A DNA stretch of 64,000 nt, taken from contig JAPFBL010001055.1 in assembly GCA_026182355.1 (NCBI GenBank), positions 39,928 to 103,927 of the forward strand, written 5' to 3'. The stretch is from Hermatobates lingyangjiaoensis. Its lineage: Eukaryota > Arthropoda > Insecta > Hemiptera > Hermatobatidae. A program made the translations under genes and the position numbers. Positions 11,866 through 23,027 of the stretch are shown piece by piece. Each line of letters begins with the position of its first letter. Position 1 is the stretch's first letter. The notes under the pieces were generated by a model. That model had not been told where the DNA came from. It saw nothing but the letters and a program-made list of their open reading frames with translations, and did not search any database.

Positions 11866-14800
11866 GTGCTGAAGTTCAGCGACAACACCGTGTCGAATGC
11901 CCGTGATTTCGATCGCGCATCGGCACCGGAGAAAATGCGCGTGCATGCCCTGGCGAAGGCCGTGGGCATCACGTCGAAGGAATTGATCGCCGCCCTGGGG
12001 GAGATGGGCGTCGCCGTGAAGTCGGCGTCGTCGTCCGTGGCGGCGGGGGACCGGGACCGGTTCCTGGATGCGGTTGCCAAGTCGGCGTCGCTTGACGACG
12101 TCGTGGCGTCGCAGCCGTCGGATGCGCCCGCCGAAGGGGCCGCGGAGCAGAAGGCGGGTGAGAACCCGGGGGAGCCCGCGAAGAAGACGGCCGCGAAGGC
12201 CACCAAGAAGACGGCGAAAAAGTCGGCCGCCAAGTCCACCGAGAACGCCGCGAAGAAGGCCTCCGAGCCGAGCGCCAAGAAGACCACCGCGAAGAAGGCC
12301 GCGGCCACGGCCACCGCCCCGGCGGACGCGGACGAGGATGCCGCCGAGCAGAAGATCGAAAAGAAAACCGCGAAGAAGGCGGCCAAGAAGACCTCGAAGA
12401 AGACCGCCAAGCGCACCGCGGGCAAGAAGTCGGCGCCGGCGAAGAAGCCGACGAGGTCGACGTCGCCGAGACCATCGTCGCCGAGGCGCCAGCGGTGCCC
12501 GAGACCCCCGAGACCCCCGACGCCCCCGAGACCTCCGACACTGCGGCTGCCGAACCGGAACCCCGAGAAGGCGACCCGCCGGTCGCGGTCCCGCCGCACG
12601 GCCAAGCGCACCGCGTCGAAGCCGGCCGCACCGGCGAAGAAGGCCGAGGACGTCGACGTCGCCGAGCCGATCATCCCGGACTCGATCGACGGCGCCACCG
12701 AGGACGATCACCTCGTCGAGGTCGTGCCGCCGGTGACGCCGCCGCCGGCCGAGCCCTCGTTCGCGATCCCGGTGTTCATGGCGCCCGAGCCGGTCACCGT
12801 CGTCTCGGCCGACGTCGATGACGCATCCGCCGACGCCATCGCGGATGCCGTGGACGACGCCGAGACCTTCCGGTTCCGGCGACGACTCCGACCGCACCCG
12901 GGAGCCCCGCCCGCGCCGCCGCCGTCGCGGTCGCGGTCGCGGCCGCGGCCGCGGTGCCCAGGACGATTCGGACCAGAACGACGGCAACGGCGGCGACGAC
13001 CGCGACGACCGGAGCGACCACGATGACCGCAGCGGCCGCGACGACGAGTCCGGCGCAGGCTCGGATGCGGCGAAGCGCGGGGACGCGGGCGTCGCAAAGC
13101 AGGACGGGAAGAAGCGCGACGAGCGCGACGCCGACGACGAGCCGGAGGTGCCGGTCGTCGACGAGCCGGTGGCCATCAAGGGCTCGACGCGGCTGGAGGC
13201 CCAGCGCCGCCGCCGTGCCGACCGCCGCGCCGAATCTCGCAAGCGCCACGTGATTTCGGAGGCCGAGTTCCTGGCCCGCCGCGAATCCGTCGAGCGCACG
13301 ATGGTGGTGCGCGAGCGCCGCCGCCGCGACGGCCACGGCATGGTCACGCAGGTGGGCGTGCTGGAGGACGATCTGCTGGTCGAGCACTTCGTCACGTCCG
13401 ACACGCAGACGTCGATCATCGGCGACATCTACCTGGGCCGCGTGCAGAACGTGCTGCCCAGCATGGAGGCCGCCTTCATCGACATCGGCACCGACCGCAA
13501 CGGTGTCCTGTACTCCGCGGACGTCAACTGGCGCGCGTTCGGCTCGTCGGGGCGTTCGCGCCGCATCGAGCATGCGCTCAAGGCCGGCGACCAGGTGCTG
13601 GTGCAGGCGACGAAGGACCCGGTGGGCCACAAGGGCGCCCGCCTGTCCATGCAGATTTCGCTGGCCGGCCGCTTCCTGGTGTACGTGCCGGGCGGCCACA
13701 GCGCCGGAATCTCGCGCAAGCTGCCGGAGCCGGAGCGCAAGCGGCTGAAGGAGATTCTCAAGGAGGTCACCCCGGCGGGGTCGGGCACGATCATCCGCAC
13801 CGCCGCCGAGGGCGTGTCCAAGGAGGCCATCGCCGCCGACGTGCAGCGGCTCGAGGGGCTGTGGCAGGACATCGACAAGCGCACCGCGGAGGCGAAGAGC
13901 CGCAAGGGCGCCAAGCCGGTGACCATGTACGAAGAGCCGAACATGCTGATCAAGGTCGTCCGCGACCTGTTCAACGAGGACTTCTCGCGCCTGGTCGTCG
14001 AGGGCGACAAGGCGTGGGGCATCGTGCGCTCCTACGTCGACGAGGTCGCCCCGGATCTGGTGGGGCGCCTGCATCGATACCGCCCGGAGCAGCACGGCGG
14101 CGAGGACGTCTTCGCCCACCACCGCATCGACGAGCAGCTGGCCAAGGCGCTGGACCGGAAGGTGTGGCTGCCGTCGGGCGGCACGCTGATCATCGAGCGC
14201 ACCGAGGCCATGACGGTCATCGACGTCAACACGGGCAAGTTCACCGGCGCTGGCGGCAACCTGGAGGAGACCGTCACGCGCAACAACCTGGAGGCGGCGG
14301 AGGAGATCGTCCGCCAGATGCGCCTGCGCGATCTCGGCGGCATGATCGTCGTCGACTTCATCGACATGGTGCTGCCGGAGAACCAGGACCTGGTGCTGCG
14401 CCGCCTGAAGGAGGCGCTGGGCCGCGACCGCACCCGCCATGAGGTGTCGGAGGTGACGTCGCTGGGCCTGGTCCAGATGACGCGCAAGCGCCTGGGCACC
14501 GGGCTGCTGGAGACGTTCTCCACCACCTGCGAGGCGTGCGACGGCCGCGGTCTGATCATCCACGTCGATCCGGTGGACCCTGAGGGCGAGCCACAGCGCG
14601 GGCGCCAGCGCCGCCGCAACCAGGCACCGGCCAAGCACCCGGTGGCCGAGGCGATGCACCGCAAGGACAACGGCGACGATCGCGCGGAGGACTCCGCGAA
14701 GGATTCCGCCGACGAGGGCCGGGAAGAGCAGCTTGACGACGGCCGACGCGACGCCTCGTCCGATGGGCGCGACGGAAACGGCGGCAACGGCCGTCGCCGC

Positions 14801-16264
14801 CGCAGCCGCCGGGGCGCGCGCCGGGGTGGCGCGGGCCAGGGGCCGGAGCAGTCCGGCGATGATCGGGCCCGCGGCGATCAGTCGGGCGGACAGTCGGATG
14901 ATCGGCCGGGTGTCGAGCCGGACCGGGAGCTGGATCAGGCGCCGGCCGAGGAGATGAGCGAGGAGGAGCGCGCCGTCGATGAGTCGGTGACGCGCGCCGA
15001 GTCGGAGGAGTCGCGTCCGCCGCGCCGCCGCCGTCGCGGCCGCCGTTCCACGTCGCGCGGTCGAGGTGGCGACGGCGAGGGCCGTGGCGACGATGGGCGT
15101 TCGCCGGATGACGCCGATGCGCGCCGCCACGAGACCTCGCGCGACAACCGCGACGAGCACGCCGACGTCGGGGATGCCCTGGCCCGCGTGGCAGCGGACG
15201 CCGTCGCGGAGGCGCGGGACAAGGATCCGGACGAGCCGTCGGATGATCGCTACGTGTCCCGCTCGGCGCGACGCCGCCGTCGCCGCCGCGTGGTGCATGC
15301 CTCGCAGCAGGGGCAGGGCGCGCGCGATGACGTGCGGGAGGACGCGCAGCGGCAGGATTCGGGCGAGGTTGAAGCTCGGCGCCAGACCGAAACCCCGTCG
15401 GCGCCGAAGTCCGGGGCCGAGTCCGATGAGCCGGAGAAGCCGGCGCAGGACGATTCGGGCCGCTCCGGCGGTGGTTCCCGCGGTCGCCGGCGTTCGACGT
15501 CGCGCCGCGGTACCGGCCAGGGCGAGCAGCGGGGCAAGGAAACCACCGAGGTTTCGCAGGCTCCCGAGAAGACCGTGTCCGTCGAGGCCAAGCCGGAGCG
15601 GGGCGCCGACGACGCCCCGATCGAACCGCAGACGTACGAGGAGGCGCTCGCGGCGTTCGAGAAGTCCCCGCGCCGCAATCGCCCGACCCGCGGTCGCTCG
15701 CGGTCGGATCACGCCCCGAAGCCGGAGGATTTCGGCGAGGGCGCCGGCGCCCGCAAGGGCGGCGGTGACGCCAAGGGCGGCGCCCAGGACAAGAGTACGA
15801 CTGAGTCCAAGGGCGACGCCAAGGGCGCAGCCGAGTCGAAGGGCGGGGCCGGCGAGAAGGCCAGCAAGTCTCCCACCAAGGGCTCCGGCGATGGCACCGG
15901 CAAGGGCGGCCGCGGCGAGAGCGGCGCGGCGAAGACGTCCGATGCGTCCCGCGCCGAGTCCTCGTCCTCCGACGGGGCCAAGGCCGGGTCGGCGGAAGCG
16001 GCCAAGAACGGTTCCGGCAATGGCCGTCCCGCCCGTCGCCGTGGCCGACGCCGCGCCGTCCGCCGCGTCACCTCGCGGGGCCCGGCCGGAACGTCGGCCG
16101 ACGCCCCCAAGAAGGATGCGCCGAAGAAGGACGCTTCCCCGAAGGCGAAGTCTTCCGGGGCGCAGGGCGAAGGGAAGAACGGCGGCGTCGCCAAGCAGGA
16201 CGATGCCGGCCGCAAGCCCCGCCGAGGCCGCCGCCGCGCAGTCCGCCGGACCTCCCGCGGCTAA
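11866..16264 (+). CDS. rne: ribonuclease E/G with N-terminal IF2-like domain (frameshifted)
   Basis: Endoribonuclease of mRNA decay and rRNA processing. From the GTG at 11866 the order is: an IF2_N-like helical domain (MRVHALAKAVGITSKELIAAL, residues about 25-45), a long Lys/Ala-rich linker, the S1 RNA-binding domain (GDIYLGRVQNVLPSMEAAFI, near 13420), DNase-I-like catalytic segments with metal-binding Asp (TVIDVNTGKF, MIVVDFIDMV), the zinc-link CEACDGRG, and a long Arg/Lys/Gly-rich disordered tail. About 1,465 residues, at the long end for the family. Three frame shifts fall in the linker (near 12448, 12575 and 12880); all catalytic domains are in one frame. The linker and tail each carry copies of the recurrent GTCG(C)(A/C)AAGC motif. 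Confidence 0.93.
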
Positions 16265-16285
16265 GCTCGAACCGCCGACGACTGG

Positions 16286-16319
16286 CCCCCGGGCCGCGAT
16301 CTCATTCGCGGCCCGGGGG
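16286..16319 (+). terminator. terminator after rne
   Basis: CCCCCGGGCCGCGA, 6-nt loop, TCGCGGCCCGGGGG, then CGGTTTGT: a perfect 14-bp stem 22 bp past the rne stop. Confidence 0.8.
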
Positions 16320-16352
16320 CGGTTTGTCATTTGCGGGCGGGATTCGCTAGTC

Positions 16353-16380
16353 TTGACCAGTCGCTGTTCAGAGGCGTATC
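16353..16380 (+). promoter_or_regulatory. putative rplU-rpmA promoter
   Basis: TTGACC at 16353-16358 is followed after 16 bp by CGTATC at 16375-16380, with about 150 nt of leader before rplU. The long leader is consistent with an L21-type leader RNA, but no structure was computed. Confidence 0.35.
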
Positions 16381-16527
16381 GGGCATGCCCGAATCGAGCC
16401 CCTGCCGGGAGCGCGCGCGAAGCCGCGACGACGAGCCGCGAGGCCGCCGCTGAACGCAGAAGAAACTGGCCATGTCGAGGGACTTGCGTCCCTCGAGTCG
16501 AGTAAACGAAAAAGGGGTAGCCCACCT

Positions 16528-16836
16528 ATGTACGCGATCGTCAAGACCGGCGGCAAGCAGTACAAGGTTGCCGAAGGTGACCTCGTCAAGGTCGAGAAGA
16601 TCGAGGGTGAGCCGGGTTCCACCGTGGCTCTCACCCCGGTTCTGCTCGTCGACGGCTCCGACGTCACCTCCGACGCCGAGAAGCTTGCCAAGATCACCGT
16701 CAACGCCGAGATCGTCGAGGCCACCAAGGGCCCGAAGATCCGCGGCATGCACTACAAGAACAAGACCGGCTACAAGCGTCGCTTCGGTCACCGTCAGCCG
16801 CTGACGGTCCTGAAGATCACCGGCGTTTCCAAGTAA
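16528..16836 (+). CDS. rplU: 50S ribosomal protein L21
   Basis: 102 residues beginning [14 protein letters not shown], the hallmark L21 start, with the C-terminal [20 protein letters not shown]-binding segment. It binds 23S rRNA in the large subunit. The ATG is preceded by an AAAGGGG-type ribosome-binding site. It is 34 bp upstream of rpmA in the universally conserved L21-L27 operon. The frame is intact. Confidence 0.98.
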   Translation: MYAIVKTGGKQYKVAEGDLVKVEKIEGEPGSTVALTPVLLVDGSDVTSDAEKLAKITVNAEIVEATKGPKIRGMHYKNKTGYKRRFGHRQPLTVLKITGVSK

Positions 16837-16870
16837 GCCACCGAAACAAGCTTTTCCTGAAGGAGGAATC

Positions 16871-17137
16871 ATGGCTTCCAAGAAGGGTGCTTCCAGCACC
16901 AGCAACGGCCGCGACTCCGAGGCCAAGCGCCTCGGCGTGAAGCGTTTCGGCGGCCAGCAGGTCAAGGCCGGCGAGATCCTGGTCCGCCAGCGCGGCACCT
17001 CGTTCCACCCCGGTGAGAACGTTGGCCGCGGCGGCGACGACACGCTCTTCGCCCTGAAGGCCGGTGCCGTCCAGTTCGGCACCAAGCGCAACAAGCGCAC
17101 CGTCAACATCGTCGAGGCCGAGACCGCCGAGGCGTAA
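16871..17137 (+). CDS. rpmA: 50S ribosomal protein L27
   Basis: 88 residues beginning [20 protein letters not shown] with the expected [21 protein letters not shown] core; the N-terminal tail reaches the peptidyl-transferase centre. A strong AAGGAGGAA ribosome-binding site lies just upstream. Intact, co-transcribed with rplU. Confidence 0.98.
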   Translation: MASKKGASSTSNGRDSEAKRLGVKRFGGQQVKAGEILVRQRGTSFHPGENVGRGGDDTLFALKAGAVQFGTKRNKRTVNIVEAETAEA

Positions 17138-17172
17138 GCCCCGCGGTTCCGGCTTCGGCCGGGCGCCTCACT

Positions 17173-17202
17173 CGCCGCCCCGCGTTTCCGCGCGGGGCGG
17201 CG
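17173..17202 (+). terminator. terminator after rpmA
   Basis: CGCCGCCCCGCG, loop TTTCCG, CGCGGGGCGGCG: a perfect 12-bp stem about 35 bp past the rpmA stop. Confidence 0.7.
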
Positions 17203-17210
17203 TTGACGTC

Positions 17211-17249
17211 GAAAGCGCCGCACTTCCCCGTGGGAGGTGCGGCGCTTTC
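17211..17249. terminator. bidirectional hairpin between rpmA and recQ
   Basis: GAAAGCGCCGCAC and GTGCGGCGCTTTC form a perfect 13-bp stem around TTCCCCGTGGGAG. The A/T pairs at its base would act as a T tract in either direction, fitting convergent genes. Confidence 0.65.
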
Positions 17250-17330
17250 GCGTGTTCGGCCGGGGTGCGGGCGGACGGGGGTGGGGCGGCCGAGTGCGGG
17301 CCCTCCGAGTGCGGGGCAGTGGCCGGCGGG

Positions 17331-19758
17331 TCAGCCCCTCGAGGCCAGCGCCAGGGGGAGCACTTCGCGGCCAGTCGCCGACGCCAGCGCAGCTGCGGCG
17401 AGAGTCACCGACCAGCCCGTATCCACGCAGTCGGTGACCAGCAGGATGGGGCCCTCACCGAGTTCGAGTTCGCCGATGGCCTCCCAATCCCACCGGTCGG
17501 CCAGGCCGGCCACCCGGTAGGCGGAGTTCTGGGCTTCGACGGGACGTGATCCGTCGCGCACGGGCAGCACGCCACCGAAGCCCATGCGCCCGATGTCGGC
17601 AACGGCGATGGCGCAGGCCACCACCATCTCGTCCAACGCGGAACCGTGGAGGGCTTCGTTCGCGCCCGATGAAGCTGATCCGGCCATCGCTCCGCCAGCT
17701 GTCGCCGGGCCATCCGCCTCAGCGACCGCCGGGCCATCCGCCGCCACGGGCGCCGCGCCATCCGCCCCCGCGACCGTCGGATCGACCGCGGGATCGACCG
17801 CGGGATCGACCGCGTCGTGGGTGACCAGCGCGACGACGGCGTCCGGCCGCGTGTCCCAATCCCAGCCCGCGAGCACCTCGACTAGGTTGCGCAGCGTCCG
17901 GTCGCGCTTCCACTCCGCGGCATCGGGCCGCCACGACGCCGCCGCGAGCAACTCCGTCAGCGCAGGCCCCCGCGCGATGTCGTTGAGGCGGCCGATCGCG
18001 CGCCCCTCGCCCACACCGTGGATCTTCCCCTTCAGCGGCACGCGCAGCCCGGTCACGCCGAGCGTCGCCCCGGCGCGCCCCAGCCCCTCGCCGCCGGCCA
18101 TGAGCCGGTCCAATCCCGTCGGCCACTGCTTTCGCGCGGGCATGCGCACGCCCGGTTCGGTCAGCCGCACGCGCACGATCTCGTCCACGTCGGCGTCGAC
18201 GTCGGGGGACAGGCGCCGCCCGGTGCAGTTGTCGCACCGTCCGCACGGCCGCGTCGCAGTCGGATCGTCGAGCTGGCGGCGCAGGAACAGCATCCGGCAC
18301 GCGTCGGCGCCGGTGCTCCCGTCGTCGCCGAACCGCTCGTAGGCGACCATCGCATCCTGCTCGGCCTTGCGGGCTTCGGCCAGGCCGCCGTAACGGGCGG
18401 CGTCGTACTCCCACGGCGCGCCCGTGGACACCCAGCCACCGCGCACGCGCCGCACCGCACCGTCGACGTCGAGCACCTTCAGCACCTGCTCGAGCCGCGG
18501 CCGCGACAGGTCTACGGCGGTCTCCAACCGCGCCGTCGACGCCGGCTGACCCCCGTACGCCGCCAGCGCGTCCAACAGCGACCGCACCACATCCTCTTCG
18601 GGGAACGACAGCGAGGCGAAATACTCCCAGATGTCCCGATCCTCGGCTCCGGGCAGCAGCACGACCTCGGCGCGTTCGGTGCCGCGGCCGGCGCGTCCGA
18701 TCTGCTGGTAGTAGGAGATCGGCGATCCCGGAGCGCCCATGTGCACCACGAACCCCAGGTCGGGCTTGTCGAAGCCCATCCCCAGCGCCGACGTCGCCAC
18801 CAGCGCCTTGACCTCGTTGTCCAGCAGCGCCGCCTCCAGCCGCTCGCGCTCGGCGGCGTCGGTGCGCCCGGTGTACGCGGCGACCTCGTACCCCGCGGCG
18901 CCGAGCGCCTGGGCCAGGTCCTCCGCCGCCGCCACGGTCAGGCAGTAGATGATGCCCGAGCCCGGCAGCTCGCGCAGATGCTGCGCCAGCCACGCCGGCC
19001 GCTTCGTCGTATCCGGCAAACGCACCACGCTCAGCCGCAGCGACTCCCGGTCGAGCCCGCCGCGCAGCACGCCGGTTGCCGTCGCCGAGCTGGGAACGCA
19101 CGTCCTCCACCACGCGGTCGTTGGCCGTCGCGGTGGTCGCCAGCACGGGCACGCCCTCCCCGAGCCCCGCGAGCAGATCGCGGATGCGCCGGTAATCGGG
19201 CCGGAAGTCATGGCCCCAGTCGGAGATGCAGTGCGCCTCGTCGACCACGACCATGCCCGCCGCCCGCGCCAGCGACGGCAGCACGTCGTCGCGGAATTGC
19301 GGGTTGTTCAGGCGTTCGGGCGACACCAGCAGCACGTCGACCTCGCCGGCGGCCACCCGCCGCTGGATGTCGTCCCACTCCGTCATGTTCGCGCTGTTGA
19401 CGGTCTCGGCCCGGATGCCCGCCCGCCGCGCCGCCGCGACCTGGTTGCGCATCAGCGCCAGCAGCGGCGAAATGATCACGCTCGCCCCGCGCCCGCGCCG
19501 CCGCAGCAGTTTCGCCGCGATGAAGTACACCGCCGACTTGCCCCAGCCCGTGCGCTGCACCACCAGCAGGCGTTCGCGGGCGTTGACCAGCCCGTCGATG
19601 GCCCGCCACTGGTCGTCGCGCAACGACGTCCCCGGCCCGGCCAACCCCTGCAGTAGCTCATCGGCCTCCGCGCGGGTGGCGGGCTCATGCGGCGCCCGAT
19701 CATGCGGGGGCCGCTCGGTCGGGGGCTGGGGGGACTGGCTCGGATCGCTGGCGTTCAT
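17331..19758 (-). CDS. RecQ-family DNA helicase with phosphoribosyltransferase-like C-terminus (frameshifted)
   Basis: ATP-dependent 3'-5' DNA helicase of recombination and repair. About 808 residues: Walker A in RTGWGKSAVYF, DEAH box in VVVDEAHCISDWGH, motif VI QQIGRAGRG, a zinc cluster CGRCDNC, then a winged-helix-like part. The last about 60 residues (GPILLVTDCVDTGWSVTLAA) resemble a PRPP-binding loop of phosphoribosyltransferases. A low-complexity segment with tandem VDPAVDP repeats precedes it. One frame break near 19071-19075 (an extra base; SQLGDGN joins to GVLRGGL). The start ATG at 19758 follows TTTAGT by 6 nt. Confidence 0.9.
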
Positions 19759-20164
19759 GACCCCACTAAAGCACGGCGCCCGGATTCGCCCCGTTCGAAC
19801 GCTCCGCGCCTTGCTTCACGACGGCCCGCGCCCCCGCCCCTCGGCGGTTCGCACGGCGGAAGGCGGTGCACGTGGGCGTCGCAAAGCAAAGGTGAAAGGG
19901 GGATTTCGGGGCTGGAAGTGATGTGCGTCGCAGGTCACGGAGGGCGTTGAACTTCTCACGATCCACCCCGAACCATTCGGGTTGGCGGCGCAATTGTGCG
20001 ACAATCGAGGGGCATGCGGGGGTCCGATCAATCGGGCCCGGCTTTCGCGTGCCCGGAAACGGGTGCGCTTCGGCCCCGGAAACGGCCCGGAAGCGACGCG
20101 GCACCCCCACGGGCGCCGCCGCGGACCGGCCCCCGTCCCCAGCACCCCCGAGGAATGAGGCCCC
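19759..20164. other. recQ-obg divergent intergenic region
   Basis: No gene is seen. It should carry both promoters: on the minus strand TTTAGT at 19765-19770 lies 6 nt before recQ. It holds one copy of the recurrent motif (GTCGCAAAGC at 19878-19887). GAGGAATGAGG before 20165 is the obg ribosome-binding region. Confidence 0.4.
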
Positions 20165-21673
20165 ATGTCACGGTTCATCGATCGCGTCGTCCTGCACTTG
20201 CAGGCGGGCGACGGCGGCCACGGCTGCAATTCCGTGCTGCGAGAAAAGTTCAAGCCCCTCGGCGGACCCGACGGCGGCAACGGCGGGCACGGCGGCGACA
20301 TCGTGCTCGAAGTGTCGCCCCAGGTGCACACGCTGATGGACTTCCACTTCCACCCGCACATCAAGGCGGAGAAGGGCCGCCCCGGCGCCGGCGACCACCG
20401 CAACGGCGCCCGCGGGCAGGACCTGGTGCTGCAGGTGCCCGAGGGCACGGTCGTCATGACCACAGACGGCGAGGTCCTCGCGGACCTGACCGGCAAGGGC
20501 ACCCGGTTCGTCGCCGCCGAGGGCGGCTACGGCGGCCTGGGCAACGCGGCGCTGGCGTCGCGCTCCCGCAAGGCCCCCGGCTTCGCCCTGCTCGGCGAAC
20601 CGGGCGAGGAAAAGGACCTGGTCCTCGAATTGAAGTCGATGGCCGACGTCGGCCTGGTCGGCTTCCCGTCGGCGGGCAAGTCCTCGCTGGTCTCCGCCCT
20701 GTCGGCCGCGAAGCCGAAGATCGGCGACTACCCGTTCACCACGCTCCAGCCGAACCTGGGCGTGGTCAACGTCGGCCACGAATCCTTCACCGTCGCCGAC
20801 GTGCCGGGCCTGATCCCCGGCGCGTCGGAGGGCCGCGGCCTGGGCCTGGACTTCCTGCGCCACATCGAGCGCTGCGCGGTTCTGGCGCACGTCGTGGACT
20901 GCGCGACCTACGAGTCCGACCGCAACCCGGTCGACGACATCAAGGCGCTGGAGCACGAGCTGGCCAACTACCAGTCGGAGCTCGCCGGCGACGTCGGGCT
21001 GGGCGACCTCGCCGAACGCCCGCGCGTGATCGTGCTGAACAAGCTCGACGTGCCCGAGGCCAAGGAGATGGCCGAATTCATGCGCGAGGAGCTCGAGGAG
21101 TTCGGCTGGCCGATCTACGGAATCTCCACCGCCACGCGCGACGGCCTGAAGGAGCTGACCTACGGCCTGGCCGAGGCCGTGGCGAAGTACCGCAAGGAAA
21201 ACCCCGCGAAGCGGGAGGAGAAGCCGGCCGTCATCGTGCCCAAGGCCGTCGGCCGCCGCGGCCGCACGCAGGACTTCGAGATCGAGCGCGACCCCGATGA
21301 TCCGGACGGTTTCATCGTCCTCGGCCGCAAGCCGCGCCGGTGGATCCTGCAGACCGACTTCGAAAACGACGAGGCCGTCGGCTTCCTCGGCGACCGGCTG
21401 GCCAAGCTGGGCGTCGAGGACGCCCTGGCCAAGGCCGGCGCCGTCCCGGGCTGCCCCGTGACCATCGGCGACATAACCTTCGAGTGGCACCCGCAGACCG
21501 CGGCGGGCGTCGACGATTTCGTCCCCTCCGGGCGCGGTACCGACCAGCGCCTGGAGACCACCGAGCGCGTCTCCGCCGAGGAGCGCAAGCGCGCGTCGCA
21601 GGCCCGCCGCGGCCTGATCGACGAATTCGACTACGGCGACGGCGAGCAGGCCGAGCGCGAGCGGTACCAGTAG
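20165..21673 (+). CDS. obg: GTPase ObgE/CgtA
   Basis: Essential GTPase of 50S assembly and stress response. 502 residues: the glycine-rich Obg fold (residues 1-160, [13 protein letters not shown]), the G domain with G1 GFPSAGKSS near 165, switch TTLQPNLG, G3 DVPGLIPGA and G4 NKLD, then the C-terminal OCT domain typical of actinobacterial and Gram-positive Obg. Intact. It heads a cluster with proB, separated by about 85 bp. Confidence 0.97.
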   Translation: MSRFIDRVVLHLQAGDGGHGCNSVLREKFKPLGGPDGGNGGHGGDIVLEVSPQVHTLMDFHFHPHIKAEKGRPGAGDHRNGARGQDLVLQVPEGTVVMTTDGEVLADLTGKGTRFVAAEGGYGGLGNAALASRSRKAPGFALLGEPGEEKDLVLELKSMADVGLVGFPSAGKSSLVSALSAAKPKIGDYPFTTLQPNLGVVNVGHESFTVADVPGLIPGASEGRGLGLDFLRHIERCAVLAHVVDCATYESDRNPVDDIKALEHELANYQSELAGDVGLGDLAERPRVIVLNKLDVPEAKEMAEFMREELEEFGWPIYGISTATRDGLKELTYGLAEAVAKYRKENPAKREEKPAVIVPKAVGRRGRTQDFEIERDPDDPDGFIVLGRKPRRWILQTDFENDEAVGFLGDRLAKLGVEDALAKAGAVPGCPVTIGDITFEWHPQTAAGVDDFVPSGRGTDQRLETTERVSAEERKRASQARRGLIDEFDYGDGEQAERERYQ

Positions 21674-21757
21674 GACCCCGGCACGACCCCCGGGAAAAGC
21701 CGCCCGGGACAACTGAACGAAACACAAGCCCCCGACCACGAGGAAACGAAAGGGCCC

Positions 21758-22885
21758 ATGAACCCGCCTTACTCCAGTTCCACCCGCGACAGCATCCGCG
21801 ATGCGAAGAGGATCGTGGTGAAGATCGGTTCCTCGTCGCTGACCGGGCCCGATGGCCGCACCGACCCGGCGAAGATCGACGAGATCGCCGTGGCCCTGGA
21901 AAAGCGGATGTCCCGGGGCAGCGACCTGATCCTGGTGTCCTCCGGCGCCGTGGCGTCGGGCATGGGCCCGCTGGGCCTGTCGACGCGACCGACGGATCTG
22001 GCCACCAAGCAGGCCGCCGCGGCGGTCGGCCAGGTGCGCCTGGCGCAGGAGTGGTCGCGGTCCTTCGCCCGTTTCGGGCGGACCACTGCGCAGGTGCTGC
22101 TGACCTCGGCCGACGCCGGCGACCGCCCGCGCGCCCGCAATGCGCAGCGCACCATCGACCGGCTGCGCCAGCTCCACGCCATCCCGATCGTCAACGAGAA
22201 CGACACCGTGGCCACCTCGGAGATGCGCTTCGGCGACAATGACCGCCTGGCTGCGCTGGTGTCGCACCTGGCGTTCTGCGACGCGCTGGTGCTGCTGTCC
22301 GACGTCGAGGGCCTCTACGACCGCAACCCCTCCGAGCCGGGCGCGAAGTTCGTGCCGGAGGTCTGGAGCGGCAACGACCTGAAGGGCGTCATCGCCGGCG
22401 ACGGCGGCAAGCTGGGCACCGGCGGCATGGCGTCGAAGGTGTCGGCCGCCCGTCTGGCCTCCCGCGGCGGCGTGCCGGTGCTGCTGACGTCGACGGAGAA
22501 CATCGACGCCGCGCTGGACCAGGCCGACGTGGGCACGGCCTTCGCGCCGAAGGAGGACCGCCTGTCCGCGTGGCAGTTCTGGGTGCTCTACGCGGCCGAC
22601 GCCTCGGGCGTGCTGCGACTGGACGCCGGCGCGGTCACCGCCGTCACCGAGCACCGCCGCTCGCTGCTGCCGGTTGGCCTGACCAGCATCGACGGCGAGT
22701 TCACGGCGGGCGACATCGTGGACATCGTCGGCCCGAACGGCGAGATCATCGGCCGCGGCGAGGTGGCCTACGACTCCGAGGAGCTGTCCGGAATGATCGG
22801 CCGCACGACCGCCGAGCTGCCCGACAGCATGCAGAAGCCCGTCATCCACGCCGATTACCTGTCCGGGTACGCGTCCCGCGCGTAG
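21758..22885 (+). CDS. proB: glutamate 5-kinase
   Basis: Phosphorylates glutamate in the first step of proline synthesis. 375 residues: amino-acid kinase domain ([33 protein letters not shown]) over residues 1-260, then a PUA domain (about 285-365, [10 protein letters not shown]...[14 protein letters not shown]). GAAAGG upstream is the ribosome-binding site. Intact; proA follows after 142 bp with its own promoter. Confidence 0.97.
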   Translation: MNPPYSSSTRDSIRDAKRIVVKIGSSSLTGPDGRTDPAKIDEIAVALEKRMSRGSDLILVSSGAVASGMGPLGLSTRPTDLATKQAAAAVGQVRLAQEWSRSFARFGRTTAQVLLTSADAGDRPRARNAQRTIDRLRQLHAIPIVNENDTVATSEMRFGDNDRLAALVSHLAFCDALVLLSDVEGLYDRNPSEPGAKFVPEVWSGNDLKGVIAGDGGKLGTGGMASKVSAARLASRGGVPVLLTSTENIDAALDQADVGTAFAPKEDRLSAWQFWVLYAADASGVLRLDAGAVTAVTEHRRSLLPVGLTSIDGEFTAGDIVDIVGPNGEIIGRGEVAYDSEELSGMIGRTTAELPDSMQKPVIHADYLSGYASRA

Positions 22886-23014
22886 GGCGCGCGGGGGCGC
22901 GGCGGATCGCTCCCGCTTCTCCCGCTTTACGACGCCCATGTGGTGTCACACCCCCGTGCGGGGGCGCGGTCGTCGCAAAGCCCCGTGACTTGAAGCCCCA
23001 CCCGGGGGGTTCCC

Positions 23015-23020
23015 TACACT
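23015..23020 (+). promoter_or_regulatory. -10 box for leaderless proA transcript
   Basis: TACACT is followed by GGGTCGC (7 nt) and ATG at 23028. Confidence 0.6.
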
Positions 23021-23027
23021 GGGTCGC

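Noticed and set aside
12794..16525. 1,243-residue open frame on the minus strand opposite rne
   Set aside because: It is the complement of a GC-rich coding frame; composition is Arg/Ala/Leu/Val only and the plus strand encodes a clear RNase E/G.
20168..22939. 923-residue minus-strand open frame spanning obg and proB
   Set aside because: It crosses two intact conserved genes and their spacer; it shows no family motifs and has shadow-type composition.
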